Source of the DNA: CBDFKS01 sp965248905
GTDB lineage: Bacteria; Chloroflexota; Dehalococcoidia; Lucifugimonadales; JAGWBF01
Length of the DNA stretch: 64,000 bases
NCBI GenBank assembly: GCA_965248905.1
Contig: CBDFKS010000007.1
Coordinates: forward strand, 682,001 to 746,000
Direction of reading: 5' to 3'
Of the stretch, positions 37,139-46,444 are shown piece after piece. Position numbers and translations under genes: made by a program. Below the pieces are notes generated by a model. That model had not been told where the DNA came from, searched no databases, and saw only the letters and a program-made list of their open reading frames with translations. Each line of letters begins with the position of its first letter. Position 1 is the stretch's first letter.

Positions 37139-38605
37139 CTATACGGCCAGGAGTATCGGCAAGGTCAGTCCCACCGCCACTAGCTGGGTCCACAGCGCCG
37201 GCCCCGAGCTCTGGACCTGCTCCTTGCGAAATGCCACCAGCGCCGACTGGGCCTGTGTACGAGGGACCCACCAAGGGCTGTGGCGCGCTTCCAGGACGTA
37301 GAATATGATCCCAAGACCCGCTCCGTACGCAAGGTGACCTATCAGATTTGGAAAGGCCGACATGATCCCCTCCACCGTCCACTGAGGCGCTGAGCCCAAG
37401 AAGACCGGCATCAGAGTGAGAGGGCCGAAGATCGACCAGAAGAATCCGTAGGACACTCCCCAGCCCAACGCGGAACCGACATCGTATGCCTGACGACGGA
37501 ACAGCACACCGTAACTCGTTCCGATAAGCACGGCGATCACCAGGTGCACAAAGAAGCCGGTTACCGATGAAGTGACCCCAATGAGGTCCGCCACGTTGGG
37601 AAGAAAGTCGGTCTGAAGCATAATCACGCTGAACAGTAGACCGCCTCCCAGACCACCCAGCAGGCTCCGTCCCACTATACGCAATCCCTGGGTACCCACG
37701 CCCTCCTGTTCACCGCCACCAACATGGTCCGAGAACAACAGCCGCACCACGGCCCCGATCCACTGATAAAACAGGGCTACCCCCGCCCCGAAAAGCAGGT
37801 ACGCCGGCAGTGTTACAAAGACGTCATGGACCTCCGCCAATGGCCATGTAAGCCCGGCGCCGCCGATCAGCGGCACCACTGTCAACCCGCCGACCACCCA
37901 CCAGAAGAACCCGTACACCATGCCACGGACCAGTCCAGCTCCGGCGCCATCGGTCGGACTGGGATAGAGCAGCGCAAACAAGACGCCGGCCAGCAGTCCT
38001 ATGAGCAGCGTGGTTAACCAGGCAACGGCGTGGGAACCGTTGTCCACCGTCGCCGCAAAGACCAGAAGCTGGTCCTGTGCATTGAGCATCACCCCTAATA
38101 GCGCGGCTCCAATCAACCCGGCCAGGGCGCCACGAACAAGGGCGCTTACACTGACCTGCCAATTTTCGCTCTGAACGTATCGCCTCCACTGGAGACCGAC
38201 CAGTGCTAATCCGGTCCCGGCGCCGTAGAGCACATGTCCCAGCAGCTGAGGAAACTGTTCCTGTGCTGATTTGACATCCCAGGTCAGCCCGTCACCTTGC
38301 AGGACTGGCATCAACGTTAGCGGGCCCAGGTACCACCAAAAGGTGCCATACACCAGACCCCAGAGTAATGTCTCGCCAACACCCGGCCTCTGATGCCACA
38401 CCAATATGCCGAAACCTGCGCCGAGTATGCATGCCACCACCATGAGCACTATAAATCCAACCTCTCCCGAATCGGCACGGACCAGAGGAGCGAACGTTCC
38501 CAGCAAATTGAGGTCCCACATGGTAACCCCAAAAACAACGCCACCTATCAGTCCAGCAAGAGCGCCCGGCAACAGTGCGGACCTCAAGAGCTCAGACCAT
38601 CTCAT
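37139..38605 (-). CDS. Polytopic membrane protein with three copies of a WW-GP-TL-P module
   Basis: A 488-residue, highly hydrophobic protein with about 12 membrane helices arranged as three repeats of about 150 residues. Each repeat ends with a signature of the form G-(T/F)-F-W-x-x-x-G-x-(L)-T-(L/V)-x-P, then a tryptophan, then F-P-x-L-(I/L)-G-H-(L/V)-x-Y-G-A-G. Copies are GTFWWYLGPLTLMPV (about 87), GFFWWVVGGLTVVPL (about 230) and GFFWSIFGPLTLMPV (about 395). The same module forms the N-terminus of the NADH dehydrogenase encoded just upstream. The start codon overlaps that gene's stop (ATGA), so the two are translated together. I know of no function; a membrane partner, anchor or ion path for the dehydrogenase is an inference. 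Confidence 0.8.
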   Translation of the reverse strand: MRWSELLRSALLPGALAGLIGGVVFGVTMWDLNLLGTFAPLVRADSGEVGFIVLMVVACILGAGFGILVWHQRPGVGETLLWGLVYGTFWWYLGPLTLMPVLQGDGLTWDVKSAQEQFPQLLGHVLYGAGTGLALVGLQWRRYVQSENWQVSVSALVRGALAGLIGAALLGVMLNAQDQLLVFAATVDNGSHAVAWLTTLLIGLLAGVLFALLYPSPTDGAGAGLVRGMVYGFFWWVVGGLTVVPLIGGAGLTWPLAEVHDVFVTLPAYLLFGAGVALFYQWIGAVVRLLFSDHVGGGEQEGVGTQGLRIVGRSLLGGLGGGLLFSVIMLQTDFLPNVADLIGVTSSVTGFFVHLVIAVLIGTSYGVLFRRQAYDVGSALGWGVSYGFFWSIFGPLTLMPVFLGSAPQWTVEGIMSAFPNLIGHLAYGAGLGIIFYVLEARHSPWWVPRTQAQSALVAFRKEQVQSSGPALWTQLVAVGLTLPILLAV

Positions 38606-40452
38606 TTTTCACGCTCCTCTATTTGTGCAGCGTGAGTTTGTGGCCGATCGTGAGCATCGTGGGGCTGCTCATCGGCAGCTATGACATGGGTCAGCGGAGA
38701 ATAATCGGACATGGACGTAAGCACGATGTCTCTAGGGAAGAAGAGGTCGATCAACCAATCCAACGCTACCCGTACCTTCTTCTCTATGCCAGGCAGCTTG
38801 CCTAGATATATAGACCGCCACATTAACCAGGCCAACAATCCGGAAAATCTCAAGCCGTACACCTCAGCTGCGGCGGTCCTATGCCCCAGGCCCACAAGCA
38901 CTCCGACGGTTCGGAAACGAAATGGCTTCAGTGGCTTGCCCATCATTGCGGATGTCATGTTCTCAGCAACCACCTTACCCTCCCTGGAAGCATGCTGAGC
39001 TGTAGGAGGGTAAGCCTGGCCGTCGCTGTCCGGGTCAGGGATCTGAGCGCAGTCGCCCACCGCCCAAACATTGGTGAAGCCGTTAACCAGCATCGTGCCG
39101 TCGACTATCACTGCGCCGGCACGGTTGCGCTCGCAGGGCAACTCCTTCAATAGAGGATTAGGTTGATTGCCAGCTGTCCACACCAAGGTGCAGGTAGGCA
39201 CCGGGTCGGCCTCATTTAAGAGAACTGCTTCTGGAGTTGCTCCAGCCACCCGGCTATCGAGCATGAATTCGATACCCCGTAGTCGCAGCTTGCGAAGCGC
39301 ATAATCGGCCAGCTTAGCGCTGAGCTCCGGCAGAATACGATCACGGGGGTGGATCAGCACGAATCGAAGCTCGCACGCTTTTATGTTGGGATAATAGCGC
39401 AGAACACTGTGCACCAAGTCGAAGAGCTCAGCGATGGTCTCAGTGCCTGCAAAGCCGCCGCCGGCTACTGCAAAAGTGAGCTGGCGACGTCGTTCTTCCT
39501 CATCCGGCTCCAGGTCCGCATGCTCGAGCAGCTCGATGACATGGTTGCGCAGCCGGGTGGCATCCTCCAGACTTTTCATTGAGAACGAGTGCTCCTCAAG
39601 GCCCGGAAGACCGAAGTAGTTGGGGACGGAGCCCAGGGCCAACACCAGGTGATCGTAGGTTATGGTTTCGGGCTGTGTCGACGCACCTGCTCGTATAGAG
39701 ACAACCTGCGCAGAAGTGTCGATGGAGGATACCTCCGCGCGGTGGCACCTTGTACGCACACAAGATGCGCGAATAGGCGCGCTGATGTGCTGCGCCTCCA
39801 GCGCGCTGGAGGCCACTTCGGCAAGCATAGGGGTAAACAGCAGGTAGTTGCTCTGGCTCACCAAGGTGATTTCCAGGTTCGGGTCACCTGAAAATATCTG
39901 CTCTAGGCGTTGAGCTACACTAACTCCTCCAAACCCGCCTCCCAGGATGACCACCCGCTTCTTGGCCACCTCTACCGCGGGGGCATGCTCAGTCTCTGGA
40001 TTCAGGCGTAGATATAGGGTCACCAGAAGGTGGAAACCGAATCCGGTCAGCCCACCGTAGAGCAGATGACCGACCAGACTTGGAAAGGCTACGCTCGCCT
40101 CGTGGACCGACCAGGTCGGCCCGTTACCGTCGAACAAAGGGCCCAAGGTAATGGGGCCGACGATCCACCACAGAAGACCGTAAAGGGTACCGCTGCTTAT
40201 GGTGGACGCATGACCACGCGGTTCATATCGCGAAATCGCGCCGAAAGCGGCGCCGATCAAGATGGAGCCCAACAGATGGAGGACCACCGTTGCGCCCGAT
40301 AGCTTCAGGCCAAGGATGCCGGGGACTGTTGGCGTCATACTCTGGGCCTGAAGAGCCCACCAAATCACGAGTCCGCCTACGAGGCCTGCTATCCCACCGG
40401 CTATGGCGTCGCGGGCTAATGGACTTTGTACAACCCTCCCTAGCTTCCACAT
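38602..40452 (-). CDS. Type II NADH dehydrogenase fused to an N-terminal membrane module
   Basis: A 616-residue protein. Residues 1-150 form about four membrane helices and contain GLLWWIVGPITLGPL and AFPSLVGHLLYGG, the module repeated three times in the next gene. From about 166 a two-dinucleotide-binding flavoprotein follows: FAD motif RVVILGGGFGGVSVAQRL, NAD motif FAVAGGGFAGTETIAEL, and the second FAD site NVWAVGDCAQIPD, with quinone-site-like TAQHASREG. Type II enzymes pass electrons from NADH to quinone without pumping. Ordinary NDH-2 proteins are about 400-450 residues and bind the membrane by a C-terminal amphipathic part, so the fused membrane domain is unusual. Start ATG 40452 has AAGGTG 7 bases upstream. 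Confidence 0.88.
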   Translation of the reverse strand: MWKLGRVVQSPLARDAIAGGIAGLVGGLVIWWALQAQSMTPTVPGILGLKLSGATVVLHLLGSILIGAAFGAISRYEPRGHASTISSGTLYGLLWWIVGPITLGPLFDGNGPTWSVHEASVAFPSLVGHLLYGGLTGFGFHLLVTLYLRLNPETEHAPAVEVAKKRVVILGGGFGGVSVAQRLEQIFSGDPNLEITLVSQSNYLLFTPMLAEVASSALEAQHISAPIRASCVRTRCHRAEVSSIDTSAQVVSIRAGASTQPETITYDHLVLALGSVPNYFGLPGLEEHSFSMKSLEDATRLRNHVIELLEHADLEPDEEERRRQLTFAVAGGGFAGTETIAELFDLVHSVLRYYPNIKACELRFVLIHPRDRILPELSAKLADYALRKLRLRGIEFMLDSRVAGATPEAVLLNEADPVPTCTLVWTAGNQPNPLLKELPCERNRAGAVIVDGTMLVNGFTNVWAVGDCAQIPDPDSDGQAYPPTAQHASREGKVVAENMTSAMMGKPLKPFRFRTVGVLVGLGHRTAAAEVYGLRFSGLLAWLMWRSIYLGKLPGIEKKVRVALDWLIDLFFPRDIVLTSMSDYSPLTHVIAADEQPHDAHDRPQTHAAQIEEREK

Positions 40453-40484
40453 ACCTGCACCTTCAAACTTCACGATTGGTAAGG

Positions 40485-41567
40485 TCAGGAATCCATCTCT
40501 ATCACTACTTTTATGTCTCCTGGCTGACGCTCAAAGGCGGAGTGGAACTGGCTGAATGGTATACGCCGGGTCATCATCTTTTCCAATGTTCCCGGCCATT
40601 GTTCCTTAATCTGCTGTATATGATCAACTCCGGCTCGAAAGTCGATCAGGTTGGCGTTAACCGAGCCGAACAGTAGCCGATTACCCAGCACGAAATTGTT
40701 GTTGAACTCATTAGCATCAACAGTTACAGCGTTACTACCCCCAGAGACTCCGACCAGGCACAGTAGCCCATCGCCGGCCAGGTGTTGGGACGCTTCAAGA
40801 GCCAGGGGTGCATAGCCGGTCGCTTCCATGATGAAATCGATGGGCCCGACCTCGGGAGCAAATTCGGACAGAGGCTTCTCTCTTGTATCAACGTGGTGGG
40901 CGCCTATTGAGGCGAGTAAGCCGGACTTGAATCCTCCTCGTTCCGAGCGGTCGAGCACATAAGTGTTGATGCCTTGTAGACGGAGCAACATAGCAGCCAA
41001 CAGGCCGATAGTGCCGGCACCGAGTACGACAGAGTTTTCGATTTTCCAGGGCAGACGCTCTTGGATCTTGAATGTCTGACGCATCGCCTTTTCAACGATG
41101 GAGAGGGGCTCCAGAAAGACTCCAAGATTTTCGATCTCCGTTGGAATTTTGGTAAGTCGCTGCTGATGCTCCACGTAGAATTCGGACAGGAAGCCATGTT
41201 GGGACTTGATGCCCCGTTCCGTGTAATCGCCGGTTACGCACATGTCGTTCTCGTCGCTCCTACACGGCAGACAGTGTTCATGGGAACACTCGCGGCGAAC
41301 AGAGGATACCACATGGTCGCCCCTCGCAAACCCTTTCACCTGTGGCCCTACTTCCATAATCTGGCCGAATGCTTCGTGCCCAATCACCAAATGGTCCGAC
41401 CCAGGTGGCGCCGTTCCATATTCTCCCCTGTTAATCTCCATGTCGGTGCCACACACCCCCACGCGAACCACCTTCACCATCACGTCGTGGTCCATAATCT
41501 CGGGGTCAGGTATATCTATGATGGTCATGGAACCGGCCACACCAGGACGGGTCGAGATTGCTTTCAT
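40485..41567 (-). CDS. Zinc-dependent glucose 1-dehydrogenase-like enzyme
   Basis: A 360-residue medium-chain dehydrogenase. Catalytic-zinc residues are in VGVCGTDMEINRGEYG and IGHEAFGQI; a Cys-rich loop (ECSHEHCLPCRSDENDMC) can hold the structural zinc; the NAD(P) fold begins SVVLGAGTIGLLAAMLL. The C-terminal GNRLLFGSVNANLIDF is characteristic of archaeal-type glucose 1-dehydrogenases. It would oxidise glucose or a similar aldose to the lactone and make NAD(P)H. It lies between a GH15 glucosidase gene (31 bases upstream) and the NADH dehydrogenase gene (32 bases downstream), which fits glucose release, oxidation, and electron delivery to quinone. Confidence 0.88.
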   Translation of the reverse strand: MKAISTRPGVAGSMTIIDIPDPEIMDHDVMVKVVRVGVCGTDMEINRGEYGTAPPGSDHLVIGHEAFGQIMEVGPQVKGFARGDHVVSSVRRECSHEHCLPCRSDENDMCVTGDYTERGIKSQHGFLSEFYVEHQQRLTKIPTEIENLGVFLEPLSIVEKAMRQTFKIQERLPWKIENSVVLGAGTIGLLAAMLLRLQGINTYVLDRSERGGFKSGLLASIGAHHVDTREKPLSEFAPEVGPIDFIMEATGYAPLALEASQHLAGDGLLCLVGVSGGSNAVTVDANEFNNNFVLGNRLLFGSVNANLIDFRAGVDHIQQIKEQWPGTLEKMMTRRIPFSQFHSAFERQPGDIKVVIEMDS

Positions 41568-41598
41568 TTTCGAACCTCTTACTGTCGGCCTTATGTAG

Positions 41599-43434
41599 CT
41601 ACCAGCCGCCCTTTAGTGCACGATCCAGGTTGAATGCGGCGCTGATCAGCGCCAGGTGGGTAAAGGCCTGGGGGAAGTTGCCTAAGCCGTCGCCGCTGTG
41701 ACCGGTCTCTTCCGCATACAGGCCCAAGTGGTTCGCGTAACTTAGCATTTTTTCGAACATCAGCCGCGCACTGTCCAAACGGGACCGATCGATCTGCCCG
41801 GCTCTGGTCATTGCCTCTACGAGCCAGAATGTGCAGATGTTAAAGGTCCCCTCGTCTCCGGAGAGCCCATCCGACGTTCGTTTGACGTCATAACGATACA
41901 CCAGACTATTAGAGACAAGACCCCCTTGTTCCGGCGACCGATTGATAGCGTCCAAGGTGCTGATCATTCTCGGATCCGTCGGGGATAGCAAGAACACCAG
42001 GGGCATAACTAGATTGGATGAATCCAAAGCATCACTGTCGTAAGCCTGCACGAAGGCCTGCCGGTCGGGGTTCCAACCGCGCTCCATTATCTCCTCGTAT
42101 ATCTGGTCTCTGGTTTTCAGCCACCTTTCACGGTCCGCGGGGAATGATCGCTTGTCGGCCAGGCGCAAGCCACGGTCCAGTGCCACCCAACACATCACCT
42201 TCGAGTACACGAAGTGCTGCTGCTCGCCGCGGACTTCCCAGATACCTTCATCGGTGCGAGTCCAATTGTCACACACCCAGTTGATGAGCTCTCGGAGATG
42301 AGTCCAAAAATCGTAGGAGATGGGTGTCCCGTACTTGTTATATAGATAGACCGCGTCCATAAGCTCACCGTAGATGTCTAGCTGTAACTGTCCATAGGCA
42401 CCGTTGCCGACCCTGACTGGACTGGACCCTCTGTATCCATCGAGGTGGCCTAAGGTGGTCTCGCTAAGATCATGACGTCCGTCGATGCCATACATGATCT
42501 GTAATGAGCCATCCGGATTCAGCTCGTGGCAGCGGTCCTCTATCCAACCCATGAAATGGGCGGCCTCTTCGGTGAACCCTACCCGGAGCAGGGCGTATAG
42601 GGTGAAAGCGGCATCTCGTATCCAGGTGTAGCGATAGTCCCAATTACGTTCGCCGCCCACCTCCTCCGGGAGGCTACAGGTTGGCGCCGCCACAATCGCT
42701 CCTGTTGGATCATAGGTCAACAGCTTCAGGACCAGCGCGGAACGCTCGACCATTTCGCGCCATCTGCCTTTGTAGGAGCACTTGGATAGCCAGCGCCGCC
42801 AATATTCCACGGTGCTTCTGAAAAGTTGGTCGGCTTCAGGCTCGGAAATTAAGCCGCTATCATCATGCTCAGAGGCAATGTCGTCCAGAATAAAGGTCAC
42901 CGTCTGGCCTTGTTGTAAGGTGAATTCAGCTACAGCACCTTCACTGACCTGCTCGAGGGGCACGGTTGTTGAGAGCTGGAGGTTGGCTTCCTCTGAGTAA
43001 AATTTCGCGCCATTCGCGGTTATGACGGTCTCGTGTCTGGCTAGCGCATAATTAAAGGCCGGATAACACTCCACACGGAAGGGCATGGTGCCTCGAACCA
43101 CATTCACACGACGCACCAGTTTGTGATGTCCGTGATGCTCTTCCGCCACACCGACAGGCATGAAGTCGATTACTTCTCCGACGCCATCTGCCGAGAGAAA
43201 GCGGGTGACCAGAACGTTCGTTCCTGGCCAGTACATCTGTTTGTGAGTAACTCCATCCTGGGCAGGGGCTATCTTGAAGTGGCCACCCTTCTTGTCATCC
43301 AGTATTGCCGCAAATACGCTGGGAGAGTCGAATCTTGGACGGCAAAACCAGTCTATGGAGCCGTTCATCCCTACCAGGGCCACGGTATGCATGTTCCCTA
43401 TGATCCCGTAGTCCTCGATGGGTTGATATCCCAT
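41599..43434 (-). CDS. Glycoside hydrolase family 15 protein (glucoamylase/trehalase-like)
   Basis: A 611-residue bacterial GH15 enzyme. It starts YQPIEDYGIIGNMHTVALVG and WFCRPRFDSPSVFAAIL, the N-terminal beta-sandwich signature. The (alpha/alpha)6 barrel holds the general acid Glu in the motif GGERNWDYRYTWIRDAAF and the second catalytic Glu region GDEGTFNICTFWLVEA. It releases glucose from alpha-glucosides; related proteins in actinobacteria split trehalose, so trehalase is an alternative. No signal peptide is seen, so it works in the cytosol, probably on stored glycogen or trehalose. It is the second gene of the five-gene unit. Confidence 0.9.
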   Translation of the reverse strand: MGYQPIEDYGIIGNMHTVALVGMNGSIDWFCRPRFDSPSVFAAILDDKKGGHFKIAPAQDGVTHKQMYWPGTNVLVTRFLSADGVGEVIDFMPVGVAEEHHGHHKLVRRVNVVRGTMPFRVECYPAFNYALARHETVITANGAKFYSEEANLQLSTTVPLEQVSEGAVAEFTLQQGQTVTFILDDIASEHDDSGLISEPEADQLFRSTVEYWRRWLSKCSYKGRWREMVERSALVLKLLTYDPTGAIVAAPTCSLPEEVGGERNWDYRYTWIRDAAFTLYALLRVGFTEEAAHFMGWIEDRCHELNPDGSLQIMYGIDGRHDLSETTLGHLDGYRGSSPVRVGNGAYGQLQLDIYGELMDAVYLYNKYGTPISYDFWTHLRELINWVCDNWTRTDEGIWEVRGEQQHFVYSKVMCWVALDRGLRLADKRSFPADRERWLKTRDQIYEEIMERGWNPDRQAFVQAYDSDALDSSNLVMPLVFLLSPTDPRMISTLDAINRSPEQGGLVSNSLVYRYDVKRTSDGLSGDEGTFNICTFWLVEAMTRAGQIDRSRLDSARLMFEKMLSYANHLGLYAEETGHSGDGLGNFPQAFTHLALISAAFNLDRALKGGW

Positions 43435-43486
43435 ATGGCCTCCTTGTGAGATTATATCCTATTTCGGCTTGTCGCCCTCTTTCAAA

Positions 43487-45049
43487 TTAACCTTGCGCTT
43501 GCAGCATGGCTACGCTGAAGATCACACTGAAAGGCACGCAGTAGATGACGACGCTCATCTGCGCATCTACATCCACGTTGCCAGGGATAGTATAGTTCTG
43601 GTTCCCCTTGTTCCCCTTAAGCTTCCCAAGGTCAACATATCCTTGCTGTTTGATATCACCTCGGCTACCAGGGTTTTGATGAGGTGAGAGGATCACATGT
43701 AAGTCGGGGCCGTTGGTGACGCTCAGATTCTCCAGCCTGAGCAGATGGGAACCGTCCGGGCCGCGGTAAATCGTTGCTTGGCCGCTTCCCCTGTGGAAAC
43801 TGTCGGCGTCTTGGAAGTTGCCAGACTTCAGCTTCACCGGCCCTGTCGGGGCAGCCGGAACTTCGGCCATGGCTTCCATGCCCTCAGCCATCATGTCCAA
43901 GCCCTTAGTTATCATGGCCTCGTCTGATACCTCGATCGCCTCCTCCACCATAGCTTTGGCTTCCATTATCATGGATTCGTCCGACTCTTCTATATTATCA
44001 TCCATCAGGGCCATAGCTTCTTCCATCATAACGGTGCCTTTATCCATTGTGGCGGCCTCCTGCTTGTCCATGCCTGCCTCCACCATGGCCATGGCGCCTT
44101 CCATCATGGCCATGCCACCCTTCATCAATGGGTCATCCGCCTTCTGTATCGGCATGGCGTCCGACATCACCTCCATGACTTCCTGGTCGACTTTCGCCAT
44201 CCCACCCATGATCTGCTCCACTTTGGCACGAGTCATGCCCGACGGAACGACGGCGTTGGAGGCAAAGGGAAACTCCTCGCCCTCCAGCATCGCAATACTG
44301 AAGATCACGCTGAATGGGACGCAGTAGATAACGACGCTCATCTGGGAGCCAATGTCTACGTCATCGGGGATAGGGTAGTTCTGATTTCCTTTATTGCCCT
44401 TCAGCTTCCCAAGATCAACGTATCCAGACACCTTGACGTCGCTCCGGCTGTCAGGGCTTTGGTGGGGACTGAGAATGACGTGGAGGTCGGGGCCATTGGT
44501 GACGCTAAAATTCTCCAGCCTGAGCAAGTTAGACCCGTCGGGCCCTCGGAAAATGGTCGCTTGGCCACTACCCCTGTGGAAGCTGTCGGCATCCTCGAAG
44601 TTACCCGACTTCACCTTCACAGTCGCCGGTGGAGCCTCAGTTGCATCGGGTCTCCCGTCGGTGATAGGCGCCAATGGCATTGAGACGGGCATGGCCTCGA
44701 AGACCCTCTGGTCGACCTCGGCCATACCGGACATGGTCTGCTCCACCACCGTCCGAGTCATATTGGAGGGGACGACGGCATTGAACGCGAAGGGAAACTC
44801 CTCATTTACGGTCTTGCTGGTAAACAGGGGTGAGCCGAGATACCATCCTGCGATTAGTAGGGCGGCCAAGGCTGGAGTCCCGACAATCGACACAGCCAAA
44901 CGGTGTTTCCAGATAACCATGTGCCAGCCCTTGCGGTATCCCCACACGGTGACGCCTGTAACCAAAAGGAGGATTCCAAAGCTAATGGGCCAACGGTACA
45001 CATACAGATCAGCAAGGGCTCGTTCGATATCACCAAAGAATTCCGCCAT
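43487..45049 (-). CDS. Membrane protein with two DM13 domains and a methionine-rich linker
   Basis: A 520-residue protein. Two N-terminal membrane helices lie at about 20-38 and 52-71. Two copies of a long repeat follow. Each has a short segment (PFAFNAVVPSNMTR, PFASNAVVPSGMTR) and then a DM13 domain (about 147-255 and 407-516) with SGNF, DADSFHRGSGQATI, LRLENxSVTNGPDLHV and VVIYCVPFSVIFS; the conserved Cys are 243 and 504. DM13 has been proposed as a redox or electron-transfer domain. Between the domains, about residues 305-395 contain some 20 Met, many as AMM or GMAMM with Glu and Asp, which could bind copper or act as an oxidation buffer. It leads the minus-strand operon, 52 bases before the GH15 gene. 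Confidence 0.88.
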   Translation of the reverse strand: MAEFFGDIERALADLYVYRWPISFGILLLVTGVTVWGYRKGWHMVIWKHRLAVSIVGTPALAALLIAGWYLGSPLFTSKTVNEEFPFAFNAVVPSNMTRTVVEQTMSGMAEVDQRVFEAMPVSMPLAPITDGRPDATEAPPATVKVKSGNFEDADSFHRGSGQATIFRGPDGSNLLRLENFSVTNGPDLHVILSPHQSPDSRSDVKVSGYVDLGKLKGNKGNQNYPIPDDVDIGSQMSVVIYCVPFSVIFSIAMLEGEEFPFASNAVVPSGMTRAKVEQIMGGMAKVDQEVMEVMSDAMPIQKADDPLMKGGMAMMEGAMAMVEAGMDKQEAATMDKGTVMMEEAMALMDDNIEESDESMIMEAKAMVEEAIEVSDEAMITKGLDMMAEGMEAMAEVPAAPTGPVKLKSGNFQDADSFHRGSGQATIYRGPDGSHLLRLENLSVTNGPDLHVILSPHQNPGSRGDIKQQGYVDLGKLKGNKGNQNYTIPGNVDVDAQMSVVIYCVPFSVIFSVAMLQAQG

Positions 45050-45481
45050 TTTCGCCTCCTTCTTCTAGTGGGAGAGTCTCCGGTACCAGAGTAAGCTAGA
45101 CACACTTTAACGTAAGTGCGAATGGATTGATTGCCGTTTAGTGCACCGATTTGGAACCAATGATTACGTCGATAAGCAAAGTCCAGAAGCTTTCCAGCAT
45201 CTGCCCACCAGGCAGGACCGGTTCCCCGAAGGTCGAACCGACACAGGCATTATACCTTGATAGAGTCTTGCAAATGGGGGAAACGATCGAGAATATCGGA
45301 TACATTAGGAACTTACGGCGCCGTCTAAAAAGTGGATTCAGCGAGGACGTCAATAGGGGTGTGGTATGATGCTTGTGCATCCGCAGCGTTTCTTGAGTGC
45401 TTGCTGCAAGTTGTTCAACATTTACTATCTGGCAAGCCCGATGCCGACTGGAAAGAGGCAAGACAACGCAAGGAGGTACAC
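45050..45481. other. Divergent intergenic stretch
   Basis: About 430 bases between the minus-strand five-gene unit and the plus-strand cyclase gene, so it should hold promoters for both. I see no gene or RNA. No pair of well-spaced -35/-10 boxes stands out; TATGAT at 45365-45370 is a possible -10 element for the cyclase gene. Confidence 0.35.
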
Positions 45482-46444
45482 ATGAGCCGAGAAATTCCCA
45501 GTGAGAGCCAGATCATCGAGTGGTTCGACACTCTGAGCAACTGGGGCCGTTGGGGCAAAGATGATGTGCTGGGGACCTTGAACCTCATCACACCAGAGAA
45601 GCGGAAGGCAGCGGCCAGTCTGGTAAGTGAAGGGTTAACAGCTTCCTGTGCCCGGCCTATTACCTACGACACCGTATCCGACGCCCAGTTCCCCGTCCAC
45701 CACTTCATGATGGTCAGTGGAGAGCACGAGATGCCCCCGGAGTTTATTGGACGCTATACCCCCAGCCCGGCCGATATGTTCCTTATTGGGCCCCACGGCA
45801 CCACTGTCACCCATCTGGACGCGCCGTCTCATACCATCTGGCGCTCCGATCCCTCCAAGCCATTCACCATCTACAACGGGCAGTCGGCCAAGGGAATTCG
45901 CAAGGATACAGGAGCCACTGTAGGCTCGATAGAGATCGCCGGAGGCGGTATAGTAACCCGGGGCGTGCTCCTGGACCTGGTGGGGCTATTCAACGTGGAG
46001 TGGCTGGAGCCGGGAACCGCCATCTTTCCAGAGGACCTGGAAGCCGCGGAGAAGCGCCAGGGAGTCCGAGTAGAGCCCGGTGACCTCCTATTCGTACGAA
46101 CTGGCCATGTGAAGCGGCGGAACCAAATGGGACCCGTAGACCCTCCGAACAGGTACGCCGGCCTCCAGGCAGCCTGTCTTCCCTGGTTGCGTGAACGGGA
46201 TGTGGCGGTCCTGAGCTGCGATACCGCCCAAGATGTGGGCCCATACCAGTACCCGAGAATAGGATATCCCATCCACGGGATAGGCATGGCCGCGATCGGC
46301 CTGTGGCTCCTAGACAACTCTAATTGTGAGGAGCTGGTGGAAGTCTGCGAGCGTCTGAACCGATGGGAGTTCTTGGTATCTGTGGGCCCGCTAAAATGGC
46401 AAAACGGTACGGCGTCCGCAGTGAATCCCATCGCGTTGTTCTAG
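45482..46444 (+). CDS. Cyclase family protein (kynurenine formamidase-like)
   Basis: A 320-residue member of the PF04199 cyclase/formamidase family. The metal-binding motif reads HGTTVTHLDAPSH (family H-x-G-T-H-x-D-x-P-x-H, here with a Thr-Val spacing), and LFVRTGH with SCDTAQDVG gives the rest of the site. Members hydrolyse N-formylkynurenine, isatin or cyclic amides; the longer form with GRWGKDDVLGTLNLIT at the start is common in environmental bacteria and has no fixed substrate. Start ATG 45482 has AAGGAGG directly upstream; earlier in-frame starts lack this. It appears to be a single-gene unit. Confidence 0.88.
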   Translation: MSREIPSESQIIEWFDTLSNWGRWGKDDVLGTLNLITPEKRKAAASLVSEGLTASCARPITYDTVSDAQFPVHHFMMVSGEHEMPPEFIGRYTPSPADMFLIGPHGTTVTHLDAPSHTIWRSDPSKPFTIYNGQSAKGIRKDTGATVGSIEIAGGGIVTRGVLLDLVGLFNVEWLEPGTAIFPEDLEAAEKRQGVRVEPGDLLFVRTGHVKRRNQMGPVDPPNRYAGLQAACLPWLRERDVAVLSCDTAQDVGPYQYPRIGYPIHGIGMAAIGLWLLDNSNCEELVEVCERLNRWEFLVSVGPLKWQNGTASAVNPIALF

